Of a DNA stretch of 64,000 bases, positions 25,138 to 40,600 are shown in pieces. A model generated the notes under the pieces. The model did not search any database. It was not told the DNA's origin and saw only the letters and a program-made list of their open reading frames with translations. Numbering within the stretch: the first letter of the stretch is position 1; the number at the start of each line of letters is the position of its first letter. Source of the stretch: Sipunculus nudus (Eukaryota > Annelida > Sipuncula > Golfingiida > Sipunculidae); the NCBI GenBank assembly GCA_026874595.1, contig CM049306.1, forward strand, positions 72,975,642 through 73,039,641, read 5' to 3'. A program made the translations under genes and the position numbers.

Positions 25138-28100
25138 GCAAGTCGCACTTGTATATTGCACGTCAACCTGTTTATTGGTAGATCCAGCCTATACCTGTAT
25201 ACTAGCACTGGGAGCTAGTGAGTAGTACAAGTGGCAATACTCAGTACATAGTGCAACATAGAGCAGTATCCACCTGAAAGATTAACCATTCCAATTTGTT
25301 TATTTTTTAATTTATTAATAATTTTGAAATTATTATTTGAATATATAACAAAATTACCTGAAACTTGTTTTGTTTGTATGTTGCAGTATAGTGGAAAAAA
25401 CATGTAATTTCTAAATAAAAATTAATTTCTGAATTTACAAACCGGTGTTTTTTATTAAATGTGTACTTCAGCTCGACTTTGGAATCCAGGCTACATTTTA
25501 ACCAATTTCATCAGGGTCGAACTATATCAATATTTTATTTCAGCCATGTATATACCAGGATATTCCATACCTATTCCTTATTAGGCTAATTATCAGTATA
25601 CTTCATCTACTTGCACCTTATTGTTCCCTATCCTTTACTAAGTTCCTTTAACCAACAGACATGGCCAAAATTTTAAATTTGGGTAACCTGTTTTACCAAA
25701 TTTTGAAATGGTGTAACCAATTTTGTTTGGATAACCCATTCCATGTTTCAGATCACATCAACTCGGAACATTGAACTCCCTGAACTCCAACAAGCAAATA
25801 TGTGATTTAGCCAGTGATTGTTATAACTTAAAGTTAGGAATAAATTCAATAAAAAAAAAATTGTTTATTCAATTAACTGTCAACAGGGTGGAAATATTCC
25901 TTAAATTTCCTGAATTAAGCATATAGTGGGGTTTTGTTACATAACAAGTATCAGTACTCACCCCATTTGTGTAACACTAAAGCATGCTGATAAAGTAGCA
26001 GCTTGTGTTATCTAAAATTATAAAGAGCTATATGTAAAACATGTGCAACAGCTTTTACAAGCTAATTGGACAGATGAAAGCTGTCTCACCTATACCTTAT
26101 AAATTTGTGAAAATGCTGTAAATTAAAACTATCTGCACTTTTTTCTTATTAATTATAAATTAAGTTCAGTTGAAGACAAACAAATTTACATGTTTTGCCT
26201 TTTGATTCCTGTTTGTGTGCATTTTTGCTGTTTCAGTTTAAGATACATTATTATGTTTACAACATATTCTGTGTTTTTAGCGAACATGTGAGCTTATAAG
26301 ATTTTTGGCAGAGTTACAGGAGGTTGAACTTAGTTAACTGTGCAAAAAAGCATATTAAAATTTAAATCTCAGAAATGGCTGGAGCTATCATCATCAAATT
26401 TTATGCCAATCTTGGTCACATAGGTCATATCTGAAATTGAGGTATTGGTGGCGCCGCCTGCATTGGCCTTTTTTGTACAGGGTCATCAGTGTCTGTATCA
26501 CACTGAGGGTTACAAAAAACTTCTTCTCTGAAACCATATGGCCAAAATGTTTAATATCGCACAAAAATGATCCTAGGGTAGTGCTTTCTGAAGTTTGTTC
26601 AAATGGTCTCTTTTCAGTGACTTTTGGCCAAGTTATGGGAAGCTGAATTTAGTCATATGCCATAACAGCCCATTTTAGCTCAGTGGCTACAAAGATCTTC
26701 TTCTCAAAAAACCACTGGGCCAAATTCTTAAATCTCACACATTAATTATCCTCAGATGTTGATAATTTAAGTTTGTTCAAATGGTTTTGGTTCAGTGCTT
26801 TTTGGCTGAGTTACGGGAAGCTGAACTTAGCCAGGTTGCTGTATCTTCCTATATGAGTTATAAACCTGCGAAACGTTTTTCGACTGATGCCACTGAAGCC
26901 AGTTTGTTAAATATTTTACAAGAATAATCCCTATAATTCTTATAATAATTGTCATTGATGGTTCAACATGAATGATTTTTGGCTAAATTATGGAGATTGA
27001 ATTGAGTCATTTTACCATATATGTTAGCTGTGTTATGCTGTTACATCTAGCCTGCCACCAGTTTATCAGCATCTATTACATCATGCCACTAGACATTTAG
27101 ATTTCAGGTTAACTTTGGTTAATATTGACAAGAAAGTTTTTTTAAAAGCTTTTAAAAAATTTAGACTTGTGATTTAAGTTATTCATCACACCAGGCAATT
27201 TTACAATCATGGATATTCAGCTCTCTGTGGCTATATAAAGACAACCGTACGTGGATTATAGATTATTGGTATCCCTACTCAATTTAATTCAAGAATTTGC
27301 CATCAATGAGATATATCTGTATTTTAATTTTGCATTCAGTATGCAGCCAAAATAAATCTACATATATTCATGATTTCTTTTTTTATAAAAAGTCAGCTGA
27401 AAAGCATTTTGTATTGGGGAAAAAAATTTCAAAGTTATTTCAAGTAGGGACCACTTTTGTGTACAGATGGCAGCACTGGGTTTACCATTGGCAGATTGCC
27501 AGTGCCTTGATGTTGGCCACTAGCCAAGATGACGTCAGCTCTATAAATAGTTTTGGAGGATGCCAGGATTGGAAGAAGTGCAGCCAGGAAGAGGTCTCGA
27601 GTTCACTCAGTACAGTAGCTGCATTCTATTTATAGCTTTGGAAGACTGCTCACTGCATCATATTTGGCACCAAAGTTCAGCCTGAATCTATTTATAGCTT
27701 TGGCAGACTGCCAACTGTGTCAGATTATGCAATAGGTCAAGAGTTCACTCAGTGCAGCCAGGTACAGGTCAAAAGTTCACTCAGTCTAGCCAGGTGCAGG
27801 TCAAGAGTTCACTCAGTGCAGTAGCTTGAGCCAGCAATTTGTCACAGGTCACTTGGGGGCAACTGCCTTACTCACTTAAGCCTTGTCAGCCCAGTGCATC
27901 AAACTCTGGGGAAGTTTGATATATTGGACTGATATTTTGATCTGTCCATGCGTCTTTGATGGTATTCTTATTTACAAGACAGATGGTGCCACCTAAGTTG
28001 ACTTTTGCAGTGTATGCACCTGCTAATTTCTACAGAGGAATTTGATACATCAGCCTAAAATTGGGCATGTTTATACATATCGGGAAGCTTTATAGTGTAC

Positions 28101-31100
28101 AAGACTGGTGGCGCCACCTACAATAATTTTTGCACAGTGTGTGTCCCTGCTTATTTCACAGGAGGGGTTTGACATATCAGTCTGACATTGGGCATATTTA
28201 TGTATCACTTAGTTGAATATAAGACTGGTGGTGCCAGCTAAAATCATTGTTTCCGGCAAAACAGAGTTTTGCGGATACTATGTTTTCAGTCAGACGCTGA
28301 CGCTGCCACCATCGCCGCATAGGTTTCCAGAGAACTCCTCCATAACCACTGGGCAGAATGTTTTAAAATTCGGAATTATGATCGGTCACATGTGAACTGC
28401 TCACCCTCAATTTTAAGTTGACCTCTGACCTTTCCTCTCTGCCCAGCGTCCATTTGTGCGTCTGTTTCCACACATAAACCCACATATCTCGGGAACTGTT
28501 TGACCGATCAGGCTAAACATTTTGCACAAATGTAGCCCTTGGAGAGCTTTATAACATACACAAAAAATGGTGGCGCCACCTGCAACCATGTTTGCACAGT
28601 GTCCATCTGTTCGTCTGCCTTGGGTTAAAATCACTCATATCTCTGAAGTGGTTTGACAAATTCACCTGAAATTCAGCATGCGTATACATCCTGGATAGCT
28701 TTTCTGATTTTATGACAGGTGGCGCCACCTACATTCACGTTTACGCTGCAGACATCCAAGCTCATATCTGGGGAACAGTTTGACCGATTGGGCCAAAATT
28801 TTGCATGTGTATAGATCTCACATAGCTCTTTATCATACGCAAAACTGGTGGCGCCACCTGCAGCCATTTTTGCACAGCTCCCGTCTATTTGTCTGCCATG
28901 GGATAAAATCACTCATATCTCGGCAGTGGTTTGACATATCTGCCTAAAATTTTGCAGGTTTATACATCCCCGACAGCTCTCTTGATTTTTTGACAGGTGG
29001 CGCCACCTACATTCTAGTTTATGCAGCAGATATCCAAGCTCATATCTTGGGAACCATTTGACCGATTGGGCCAAAGTTTTGCATGTGTATAATTCTCACA
29101 TAGCTCTTTATCATACGCAAAACTGGTGGCGCCACCTGCAACCATTTTTGCACAACATCCATCTGTTTGTCTGCCAAGGGCAAAAATCACTCATATACAT
29201 GTAGTGGTTTGACTTATCTGCCTTAAATTTTGCTCATGTATACAACTTGGACGGCTTTCTGGATTTTATGGTAGGTGGCGCAACCTACATACACAATTTG
29301 GCTGCAGAAATCCATGCTAATATGCAACACTTCACTCTGTTTCCCCTTGCAACTCAATCCATGCCTCACTTCACCCGTTCCACTCTGATTTAGGCGGATA
29401 CACGTAGTCGCTTGTCGACTACCCGTATTCTAGTTGCATATTACTGTTTAATCTCTAATGGAGTGTAAGTCTAGGAACAGATAGGCTAACACAAATTAAC
29501 CATAGGCGGTATGAGGGTCATGCACCTTAATGATATCTGAAGACAGCTTATTCACTTGTGGAAGATTGTTGAATAATGTAAGAGTGCTATATTAGTCATC
29601 TTATGTTCCAAGTCGGAAGAAGAAAGAAGCTCACATAGGTACAGTTCTCTCAAGTTGACATCCATCTTCCATGAGTGTACACCTGATATGATTTTAACAG
29701 GGATGGCAGAAATAAGGCAGAAAACCATTCTGCAAGGCAGAAAGTTTCTTAGACTTTCTTCAGGGAGCACCTGGACCCCACCCCACCCCCAGTAATTATT
29801 AATATATTCTGTCACAAGTTAACACAATGGTCATTTTCATCACTGCTATATTACTGCTTTAATTGCTGTATTATATTTCAAATTGGTTTATAGATGTTAT
29901 ATTTTCATTTTATCACAGTTTTCAAGGTATTTCAGCCCTTGTAGCAGAAACAAGGGAAGAAAGGTTTTTCTCCCACACAGTAGTTGCAGGGCAGAAACTG
30001 CGGCAGAATTTGCAATGGCAGAAACTTACCTACCCTGTATTTTAATTATCTATTTCAGAATGAAAAAATGTATATCTTACTGAGAATATTTTAAATAGGA
30101 ATGCAATTCAAAATGTATTTTTATGTGGTGAAAAACACTCCATAAAGATTTTCAGTATCCTACGTAAGTCTTATCATTGTTTTATGACTAATGCTTTGTA
30201 CAACACCCTAGTGTCTGTTTTTGTCAGTGATTAGGTCATCAAAGGCCATATAGGTCTAGGTAGCAAAGCTTAATTTGTAAAAATGTTATTTTCAATTACT
30301 GTTACATGTAAGTATAATTACTGTTACCCTATGCCTTGTCATTGACTGATGAAACAAATATGACATTTCCTTATATTCTTAGAAATGTTTGATTTAAGGC
30401 AGGAATAATATGCAAACTTACAATAAATGATTAAATAAAAATTAGTCCCACAGACATATTTAAATGTTTCTATACTCTATCTGCCTTTTCTTCCTGGTAT
30501 TTCTGCCTGGCAGACAACCAACTCTGACTTTATCTTTTTTTAGACAAATAAAAATCTGTTTAGCTCAAATCTTAGCATTTGACATTGGATAATAAAAGTA
30601 AATTACTGCCTCAGAGAGACTCACATCTGTAAACCATACATCAAGTGGTATTTAAACAAAACTAGGCAAACATGGTCTTCAAAATGTGATTCACAGATGT
30701 TCAACTTTACTACAATTGATCCATTTTGAGTGAAATTACATACATTTGCTCCTGCTGGTCAATGGTAAATACAAGGATAACCTTGAAATGGACCATGTTT
30801 AATATTTTTCACTGAATATAAAAAGATTGTATTTTTTAAAAAAATTATACCTTAAACTAGGATTTTATTCATTTACACCTGTAGACAACTTCAGCTGACC
30901 CATCAGTACATTGTTATTTGAATATGTTAATAGAAATTCCCAAGGCCACACCAAAAAAATATCATTTTATAGACTCTTGAGACCAAAAAATTATGGTTTA
31001 AGTAGGCTATTTTGGCCCTTTTTACCTGTCAAAACACAATTCAAGGATTCTTGCCAGAAAATTAAAAAACTTGAATCAATTCTTGAAAGGGTGTATAGAA

Positions 31101-34100
31101 TCCATTTTCCATACCTTTACGAATTATTTTAGGAAATTTGTGCCATAGCATAAAAAGCAGCATTACAAAGGGGCTGGTCTTCATTTGCAAAAAATAAAAT
31201 AATAATTTGATCCATAAAAGAATGGGAATGGTTAATCTGTACAACATTATTTTTGTTTGGCCTAGAGATTTGCGAACAGTATTCAGACCTGGCCCTCTGT
31301 TGAAGTGTAGGTGCAGTGCCCTCTCTTATGTGTTCGTGATGTGTTCCTTGAGCATACTCAATACTACAATAGTGCCTCTGCCCAGTGGAATCTTGTCCCA
31401 CACAAGGTTCCCTTTGTATTGAAGCATAGTAAAGGTCTGTGTGTTAAGGTTTTGTGAAAACCACAGTGTCAGCAACAGTTGATGACATTGCACTGACCAT
31501 TTCTCATATGCCAGATGTTAAAAATTTTTGATTTTGTGCACATACTTATTGTCTATATAATGATGGAAATGCTCTGTTAACTGTTTGATTAGATTGTGAA
31601 AATGAACCCTCATGAAACACTAAAACTAGTATAAAACTAAAAAATTCTAAAATATATTCCAGTGAATATGTTGCAAACCAAAGAATAGTCATAATCACTT
31701 TTGAGTCATGTTCAACCTAAAGGCCTGAGAAACCCACATGTCATGGTCAGGGACCCTGACTACATCGCTCAATAAAAAGTTTGACTCAAGAACAATTTTC
31801 AGGGCAAGGGCTTTGATTGCATCATCCTAGTTATGTATACAAGTTCCATGAACATCTACAAGTACACAGTAGTCGGACTTATGACCATTGTGTCTTATTA
31901 CCCCATCACCCTGATAAATAGTAATTAACTGGTCTAATCAAGCATGCCTCCCCCCCCCCTTTTGATACCCTGCCTTACAGGAAGTAACAGGAGGCATACT
32001 GGAAGCTCTATTACATCATTCTAGGTAGCAGTGCACTCATTAGGAAACCCAAAGGGTCCTGATAATAACTTTACATTGGCCAATGAAACTATGTGCCACA
32101 CAAACATGGTCTCATATGCTCAAGATACCAATACAGGCTCTTTGGAGACTGCATAATGCCAGCCAACGAGAAATCATGCATTACTTGTAACACCTGAAAC
32201 CTTCCAGAAGCCCAGCAAAGCCTTGTGGCTGCATCATCCCAGCCAGTTTGGTAGTTTTATAGATCTTTAAGTCAAAAATTTAAACAAATATAGGTTTTAG
32301 GCACTTGTGGTGCCTAAAACCTGCCCAAAACCTGTTTTAGGCAGGGCAGTTTTAACCAGGTTAAAACCTGTGGTTAAAACCTTCCTGCCTAAAACTTGCC
32401 AACCCTGGACATACATGTATTTAGTTATTGATTTTACATTGATTGAGCCATGTTAAACCATATTATTGCAATGACATAAGTTTCCAAGGAGGGAGGGTCA
32501 TTCAGTTTAGGACTTGTCAATATAAACAAAATGAACAGCCTGTGTGTGCTACAGTCAGTATTTTCAATTCTTATTTTTATGAAAAGTTCAAGGTATAATC
32601 TTAAGATAACAGGCATAAGATATTGGAATAGGTCCCTTTAATTTTAGATTTTAAGGTCCAATGATCAAGTTTTTATAATAATATTTTGTAGGGTTAAATC
32701 CATTTGACAGCTTTTTTGTCCTGATATTTGCTTCGACATATTTGTCAGACTGGGTTAAACTTATATTATTGATAAATCCATGAAAAATACCATATTTAAA
32801 ATGTATGTTGTTATGATTTCAGCTGAAAACTATCAGCTGGATTGCCTTGTGTTCAAGTGCACTTAGGTAAGTTTTATTTATTGATGTAATGTTATTATGA
32901 GACTAGCTCTTTATTGCATGTTAAGGCCTTAAGGGTTATTTTTAATCAGCCATAAATTAGCCAAATTTTTATTGACCTAGTTTCAGCACACATGTTTTTG
33001 TTTTTTTTATAAGGATTCTTTACAGTTGCTCAGTATATGGTGAAAATAATAAATGGTTGATTTGACACTATTACTGCAATTGTGCATATTTGGTGGCTTT
33101 ATTATTGTTTTTTAGATCAGATTTCTTACATATATTTGTGTATTTCGTGATATTTGATAAAAGGTCGATTTGGACTCTTTTCAGTGCAGTTAACTAGTAA
33201 TGTTCTTGCAAAGGCAAGGACTTCTTTTAACAGCCAACATTATTCTTGTATAGCAACAGTGATGATACTTTCCGTCAACTGAGCCATCTAGATCTGTTCA
33301 TTAAAAAGGCAAAACTTTGTATGTTGTAACAGACGTAGAAAGTAGATCCATGAAGTTCTTATTTGAATTCTGAACAGGCCTACAAGAGAGCTCTTTTGAC
33401 ATGCACATAATCAGGTCTTGGTGACATAAATGGAACTTGAATAGTCTGTAGGTGTTTTATGTTTTAGCTACTCTTTTTATGTTGTCTGTCCCTCTGTCTG
33501 TCCGTAAACCAGGCACAAATCGTAACAGCTCGACCCACAAATCTTCTTACTTGACATCCAGAGAGGTTACTGAAAGATCTCCATGGAAACCTGAAATTAG
33601 GTCTCTGTTACCCATATTCTTATATATAACTTATATAAGTTATGAGGCTCCGAAGTACCCCCCCCCCCCCCAGAAAAATGGAAAATTTGATGCAAAAGCT
33701 CAAGTATTTGAACAACTAATGCATTGATCCCCATGATTCTTTGCATGGATATTGATCATGGAGTGTTTCATCAGTTTCTGTAGACTGGTGGCACCACCTG
33801 TATTTTTTTATTTTTTACAATTTTTTTCTCTGTTTTTGAGACCTTTAAAGATGGGGTCATCCGTTAACAGGGCACAATTCGTATTGACTAGACCTAGAAT
33901 CTTGTATCTTGACATGCCGGGAGGCCCATGAAAAGTCTCCTGGGAAACCTAAAATTAGTTTTCTGTTACCCATAAGCTCTGAGCTATGGGGCTTTGAAGC
34001 ACCCCCCAGAATAATGGAAAATTTGATACAAAACCTCAAGTATCTGAACAACTAATGCATTGATCAACATAATTCTTTGCATGGATATTGATCAAGGAGT

Positions 34101-37100
34101 GTTACATCAGTTTCTGCAGACTGGTGGCACCACCTGTATTTTTTGTGAACCTGTGAGCTTATGTGATAATGTGGCGTAGTCCGGCGTCGGTACGTTAACC
34201 CATATTATCTTGAAAATAAACGGCAAGAGTTAGCATCATGAAATTTTATGCAAAAAATTAGTCATCTAAAAAACTATCAGATTTTGCTTATTTTTTGGCT
34301 AACTGCATTTTCTCAGATTATATAGGGAAAAAGCTTTAAAAATCTTCTTCTCCGAAATTGTTCAGCCAAATTGTTTAATATTTCACAAAAATGATTCTTG
34401 GAACAATCTCTCTCAAGTTTGTTCGAATGGTTTTGATTTTTAGCCGAGTTACAGAAAGTTGAACTTAGTCATCTGCCCCAAAAAGCATACTTAAATTACA
34501 ATCTCAGAAACTGCTGGAGCTATCATCACCAAATTTTATGCCAATGAGTCAAATTGAGATATTGGTGGCGCCACCTGCATCAGCCTTTTTTGTACGGGGG
34601 TCATCAGTACCTGTATCATACTGACAGCTACAAAAAACTTTACACAAAACCATATGGCCAAATTGTTTAATATCGCACAGAAATGAAACTAGGGTAGTGC
34701 TTTTTGAAGTTTCTTCAATTGGTTTCAGTTCAGTGACTTTTAGCTGAGTTATGGGAAGCTGAATTTAGTCATATTCCATAACAGCCCATTTTAGCTCAGT
34801 GGCTACAAAGATCTTCTTCTCAAAAACCACTGGGCAAAATTCTTAAATATCTCACATAAATTATCCTTAGATGTTGATAATTCATGTTTGTTCAAATGGT
34901 TTTGGTGCATTGATTTTTGGCTGAGTTATGGGAAGCATAACTAAGCCAGTTTGCTGTATTTTCCCATATGAGTTATAAACCTGCAAAACGTTTTTTGTCT
35001 GACGCCACTGAGGCCAATTTGTTTAATATTTTACAAGAATAATCCCCTGAATAATTCTTACAATAATTGTCTTTTATGGTTCCCAAGAATGAATTTTGGC
35101 TGAATTATAAAGATTGAATTGAGTTATTTTACCATCTATGTTAGCTGTGTAAAGCAGTTACATCTAGCCTAGCACCAGTTTATCAGCATCTATTACATCA
35201 TGCCACTAGACATTTAGATTTCAGGTTAAATAGCTTGGCAGACTGCCAACTATTTCAGATTTTGCATCAGGCCAAAGGCCAGCATGGATCTATTTATAGC
35301 GTTGGTAGACTGGCAACTGTATCAGATTAGGCAACAGGTCAAGAGTTTTCTCAGGGCAGCCAGGTTTAAGTCAAGAGTTAACTCAGTGCAGTAGCTGCAT
35401 TTTATTTATAGCTTTGGCAGACTGCCCACTGTATTATATTTGGTGCCAAAGGCCAGTCTGGATTTATTTATAGCTTTGGAAAACTGCCAACTTTGTCAGA
35501 TTATGTAACAGGACAAAAGTTCACTCAGGGCAGCCAGGTACAGGTCAAAAGTTCACTCAGTCTAGCCAGGTGCAGGTCAAGAGTTCACTCAGTGCAGTAG
35601 CTTGAGCCAGCAATATGCATGAGCAGTTTACTCGAGGCAACTGCCTTTCTCACCTAAGCCTTGTCAGCCCAGTGCATCAAACTTAAGAGAAGTTTTTTTT
35701 ACCTGTCTATGCGTCTTTGATGGATTTCTCATTCACAAGACAGATGTCACCACCTACAATGACTTTTGCAATGTATGTGCCTGCTTATTTCTCAAGAAGA
35801 ATATGATATACAGCCTGAAATTGGGCATATTTATACATATCGTAAAGCTTTTTCATATCAGATGGTGCCACCTACAATAATTTTTGCACAGTGTATGTCC
35901 CTGCCTATTTTCAGGAGAGCATATCAGCCTGAAATTGGGCATGTTTATACATCTCTGATACCTTTGATGTATACAAGACGTGTAGGCCTACTTGAAAAAT
36001 AATGGCCCAGCATTGAAGCATTATACCTGGTGAATAAACCATTGCACAGGTTCGCATTAGGCCTGTAGGCCTTGTTATGCTTAACAGCCAATATGGCTTG
36101 TCTTGTTTAAATATACCTCATAGGTATATAAACTTACAGGTAAAAGTCAGTAAACAAAACCAGAAACTACTTGAGGACTATTTATCCATAAATGCTTTAA
36201 CCCAACAAAAAGTGATTCAGACCAAAACTGCAAAATTTTAGATCTTCAAAATTGTCTGAATCCACAGTATTAGTCTAGGAATTAGAATGATAAAATATTT
36301 ATAGAACCTTTACCTGTTTGTTAACTGATAGTGCAGAGGTTGTTATGTCAGTGTTTTGTAATTTATGAATGAACATGAAATACCTGTTGTTAGCTTATGT
36401 TTGGAAATTCATGATCATTGTTAGCTTATATATGGAAATTCATGATCAGCTTTATGTATAAACCTGGTTCATGCAAATTTAACTTGATAATGCATTCAGC
36501 CTGAATGTTATCTCACACAAATAGTAACACGCTTTGTTGCAGTAAAAAGAAGGTCACTCCTTATATAAATCATTGTGTTCTTATCCAATGCAACTGTAGT
36601 GACAGTCTCTGTGATGAGCAGTTCATCAACTGATGTTTACTGCACATTAACGATAGTTTAGTTACATTTGGCTGATTGCTATCTTTTAATAAAATACAAG
36701 CTTGGTATAAGCTCAGTACTGATAGAGAAAACAACAAGTGCAAAGTGCATAGCAAATCTGCATAGATGAATGGAAGAAATAAGAATAAGAATTTTTAATT
36801 TCAGTTCTGTGATATATGGTGATTAGAAAACAGTTGATAGTGAATAAAAGGGTGTTAAGTAGATTACAGTGAAAAGACAGGGCCTCAGAGTAAAACAGGA
36901 TGTGTCTTTGCATATATCAACAACAGAAAATTCAAATGCAAAGTTTTTGTTTGATGCTCAAGAGTGCTTTTATGTCACCACAGGAATGTTTTTGATTTAT
37001 CAGCATTGATATTTCATGATTTCAAGCCTGTGTGGGGGGTATTGATCTGCTTTGCATATATTCAGAATTTTTCTGGAAGGAGAGGTAAAAAGATAATTTG

Positions 37101-37638
37101 GCACATTTTTCATTTTAATTAGATCTTCAAAAAATTATTAACCATCTTTTGATATAGGATCTAAGTAAAGGAATTAATAAAATGTGCGAACCGGGGACTT
37201 TTTGAATCTTCAGAGCTTTAATCAAACATTCAAAAATGTTTCACTTCTATGTTTCAACTCCTGCTTCATACAACACCTGCTGGCCTGGGATCTTGGCCTC
37301 TTGGTTTTGCCGTCCACTGAATCGGTCCATTTGACCTTCGGGTTCTCTCCGCAAAGTCAACAATCTTCAGAGGTTATACTAAATGCTTTTTTACTGGTTT
37401 CAGATCATGTGACATTAATCTTTTGTAAATATGTCAATCTTTCATTTAGGTTAACCAAGGTCCCTAATATAAGATGAATTAGCAACAACAAAAATATTTT
37501 TTTGTTAACCAAAATGCTACACCAGCCAGGTCAACAAACTGCAGCATACTGAAACACGAGTACAGTAAGCAAAGGTTCAATCATTTACTTTAATAAGCAA
37601 TACACATTAAAGATTATATGTTTTCTTGTATTTTATTG

Positions 37639-37678
<40 letters not shown>

Positions 37679-40600
37679 TTTGTAATGCTTTTAATATCTT
37701 TTATCTGTCATCTTTTTCTACTTTTGGGAAAAAGTCGCTTGACTCGGAGGGGATTTACCCCCCCCCCCTCCTTAATCCAAGTTGGATTCATCCCTGTCCT
37801 ACATTCTGTAAGCTGTATTACTTGTGTATATAAAAGGCCCATAGGAGGGTAAAGCCTGTATCTCACTGGGCTGTGACAGCTTGGGACAAATTGCAAACAG
37901 CATTTGTAAAAGAGGTTCAAAAGTGTCTCAAAACATTTGCAGTGGTTCTCAATTTCCTCCCGTGATTCGCAAAGTGTCGCTCCCTTGTTGCACAAATTTT
38001 GAACATGTTAAAAAAAACTTGCATGACAAAATTTCTCTCAAAATAGTTGCAAAGGCATCGCTGGTGTCACGAACATGTCTTGAACTATACCCAAGTTAAT
38101 TTCCCCAAGTCGGGAAGTGCGAGAACTGTGAGACAACTTTGTGAGGGGTTTGCACCCTATGCAATTATATTGCAAATATTTGGAGATAAAAATGAGAATC
38201 TGACATTCTGGGTGCTTATTGTCATGCAGATATTTCACAAAAGTTGTGCAAGTCTTGTGAACATCACACAACTTTGCTTGACAGGTAAACATACTCCAGC
38301 CGAATTCAGGGCCAAATACTTTTTTAATGTGCGCAGTCATGTTGTAAGTTCAATTCAGTGTGATTGCATGAGAAAAGTGTCAGTAATAAGTGTATTTCCT
38401 CACAATTATTGTGTCTCCAACCAGCCCAGACTTTAGCTAAAATATATGATGTCCAGGTCTGACCATGTAATCACCGGTCATATATCCACACATCACAGAG
38501 ACTTACAGTTCATGGGGCAAGTTACAGTAGAGCGCCGTATTTCCGAATGCCGAATTTCCGAAAATTCGTTTTTCCGAAAATCAAAATGGGGAACAAAAAA
38601 TTTATTCGTATTTCCGAAATATATTTCAAGTATGTAAATACCTAAAATGAATATTTGTAATTACAAGTCACAAGGCCTGCAGTCATGCATTAAGCCCAAT
38701 GTTGACCCTAATTAATTAGTTCTGGTCTGATGTTGTCGCCGAGGCAAACGTGTGAAAACGACAACTAGCCCCGCAACGCTTGGCCCTCTGTACCCCTAGC
38801 AAGCGACAGCAGTTTATCCAAGACCACTTATGTGTTATCAACCACATCTCTTTTTTAAACTCGAGCAAGCATAGTTCGTCGACTTGGGACAGGATGTCAG
38901 GCTAAATAACTGAGCAGTTAACTCGCATCAGCATTTGTTAGGTATAATTCATTGAAAGCTTGTGCTCGAGCAGCTTTAATATGTCCGAGTTTTTAATAAC
39001 GTAGATCAAAAAGAAACACCGTGTTCCTTGGCGATGTCATTTTACCTTTCCCTCCAGTGAATCTGATGGAAATAAAGAGCACACAAGTATCCTGAAAGCA
39101 AGTTAGACTGATCTTTGTCAATTATGCTCAGCAATAATCCAATATCTTTTATATGTCCCAGTCGTCAATTACGAATATCGAAAAGAAACACCGATTTCCT
39201 CGGGTAAAATGGCATTAAGTTAATCATTTACTGTCGTACTAACTTGCTGCTAGACCCTTGTATGCATTTCCGAATGTTCGTACATACAAACAAAATGCTT
39301 GTCTCCCGATGCTTTCGGAAAAATGGCGCTCTACTATATTTGTAATAATTAGCTACTTGGCATGGCCAGCTGGGGTGTACTCACCCAGATGTCAGTATTT
39401 AGACTTGTTCAGTACCAGGATGTTTTCAGCTCTCCGAGATTTATGGTTATAAATTATTTTTTATTATTATAAGATCATAAACACAACCATTATTATAATT
39501 ATTATTATTATATTATTATTATTGACACATCACTCAGCCTGCAAGCTCGGGCATACAGATGGTTGTATGAGTAGTTAATGCTTGGATTTATTGTATCCCC
39601 AGACAAAGTCGGGACACTGTGGTTTCACGACGGTCTCGCCGCTGTTGCAGAAAAACCTTGTGAGTGGGATAACTCAAAAAATATTTTATTGATCTTTTTC
39701 AAACTTTACATTTGTATAGATATAGATAAAAGGACGAAGCCTATTAAAATGGGGTCATGACCTTTGCTAGGAGAGTGACCTTGACCTTGAATAGGTCCAT
39801 TTTTTATGAAAATAACACAAATTCTTAAATATCTCAAGAAAGCTTGCGTGGACTGGTCCAAAAATCAAGGTGACCGAAGATACTGGATAGCCTTGTGATA
39901 TGCCCCAAACTGGTGGCGCCACCTTTTATCCTTTTCTTGTTTTTATGCCTTTTAATACCCCCATAATTGCCACTTTACAGCAGGGTTGGGGCCAGGTACA
40001 AGTGAAAGTACCTAGGTACAGGTACAGGTACTCGTGAATTGGCCAGGTACAGGTATAGGTACTTGATTTTCACAGAGTACCTAGGTACAGGTACAGGTAC
40101 ATTTATTTTAGGATCACTTCGAAGACATTTTTACGGATAATAATAGCAGCATTAATTCACATATATGCAAGTTCTTTCTATCAAGCAATATTGAAGTAAT
40201 TTGCTAAAGTATATTATATTAGAACGTATTATCTGTATGGCACCATACATTCACAAACATGATATGCAAGTGTATTAAAAGTCATTTAAGTGCACCAAGT
40301 AGAGTATGACACCATACATTCACAAACATGACAGTCAAGTCTACTGAAAGTCCATTATGTACACCAAGTACAGTATAACATCATACTTCACAAACATGAT
40401 ATTTGTGTACTAAAATTTCATTAAGTGCACCAAGTACAGTATTATCGAATGATTTGCTTAATCAGTGGTTACAGCTGATTTCACAAATGCAACCATTCTG
40501 GATGTGTGATAACAATTCAATTTATGAGCAGTTTATCACACTGATGGCTTTGCTGATTATTTTACACTTCAGGTACCAAATTTAATACTAAAAGAGAAAA

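Noticed and set aside
6170-33670. CRISPR array or bacterial-type operon
   Set aside because: The tandem repeats lack constant-length spacers with unique content, and the genes have spliceosomal introns. This is animal nuclear DNA.
37184-37477. Open frame at 37184-37477 as a coding exon
   Set aside because: There is no acceptor or donor in a suitable phase, no resemblance to a known family, and it is not compatible with the TMEM116 frame.
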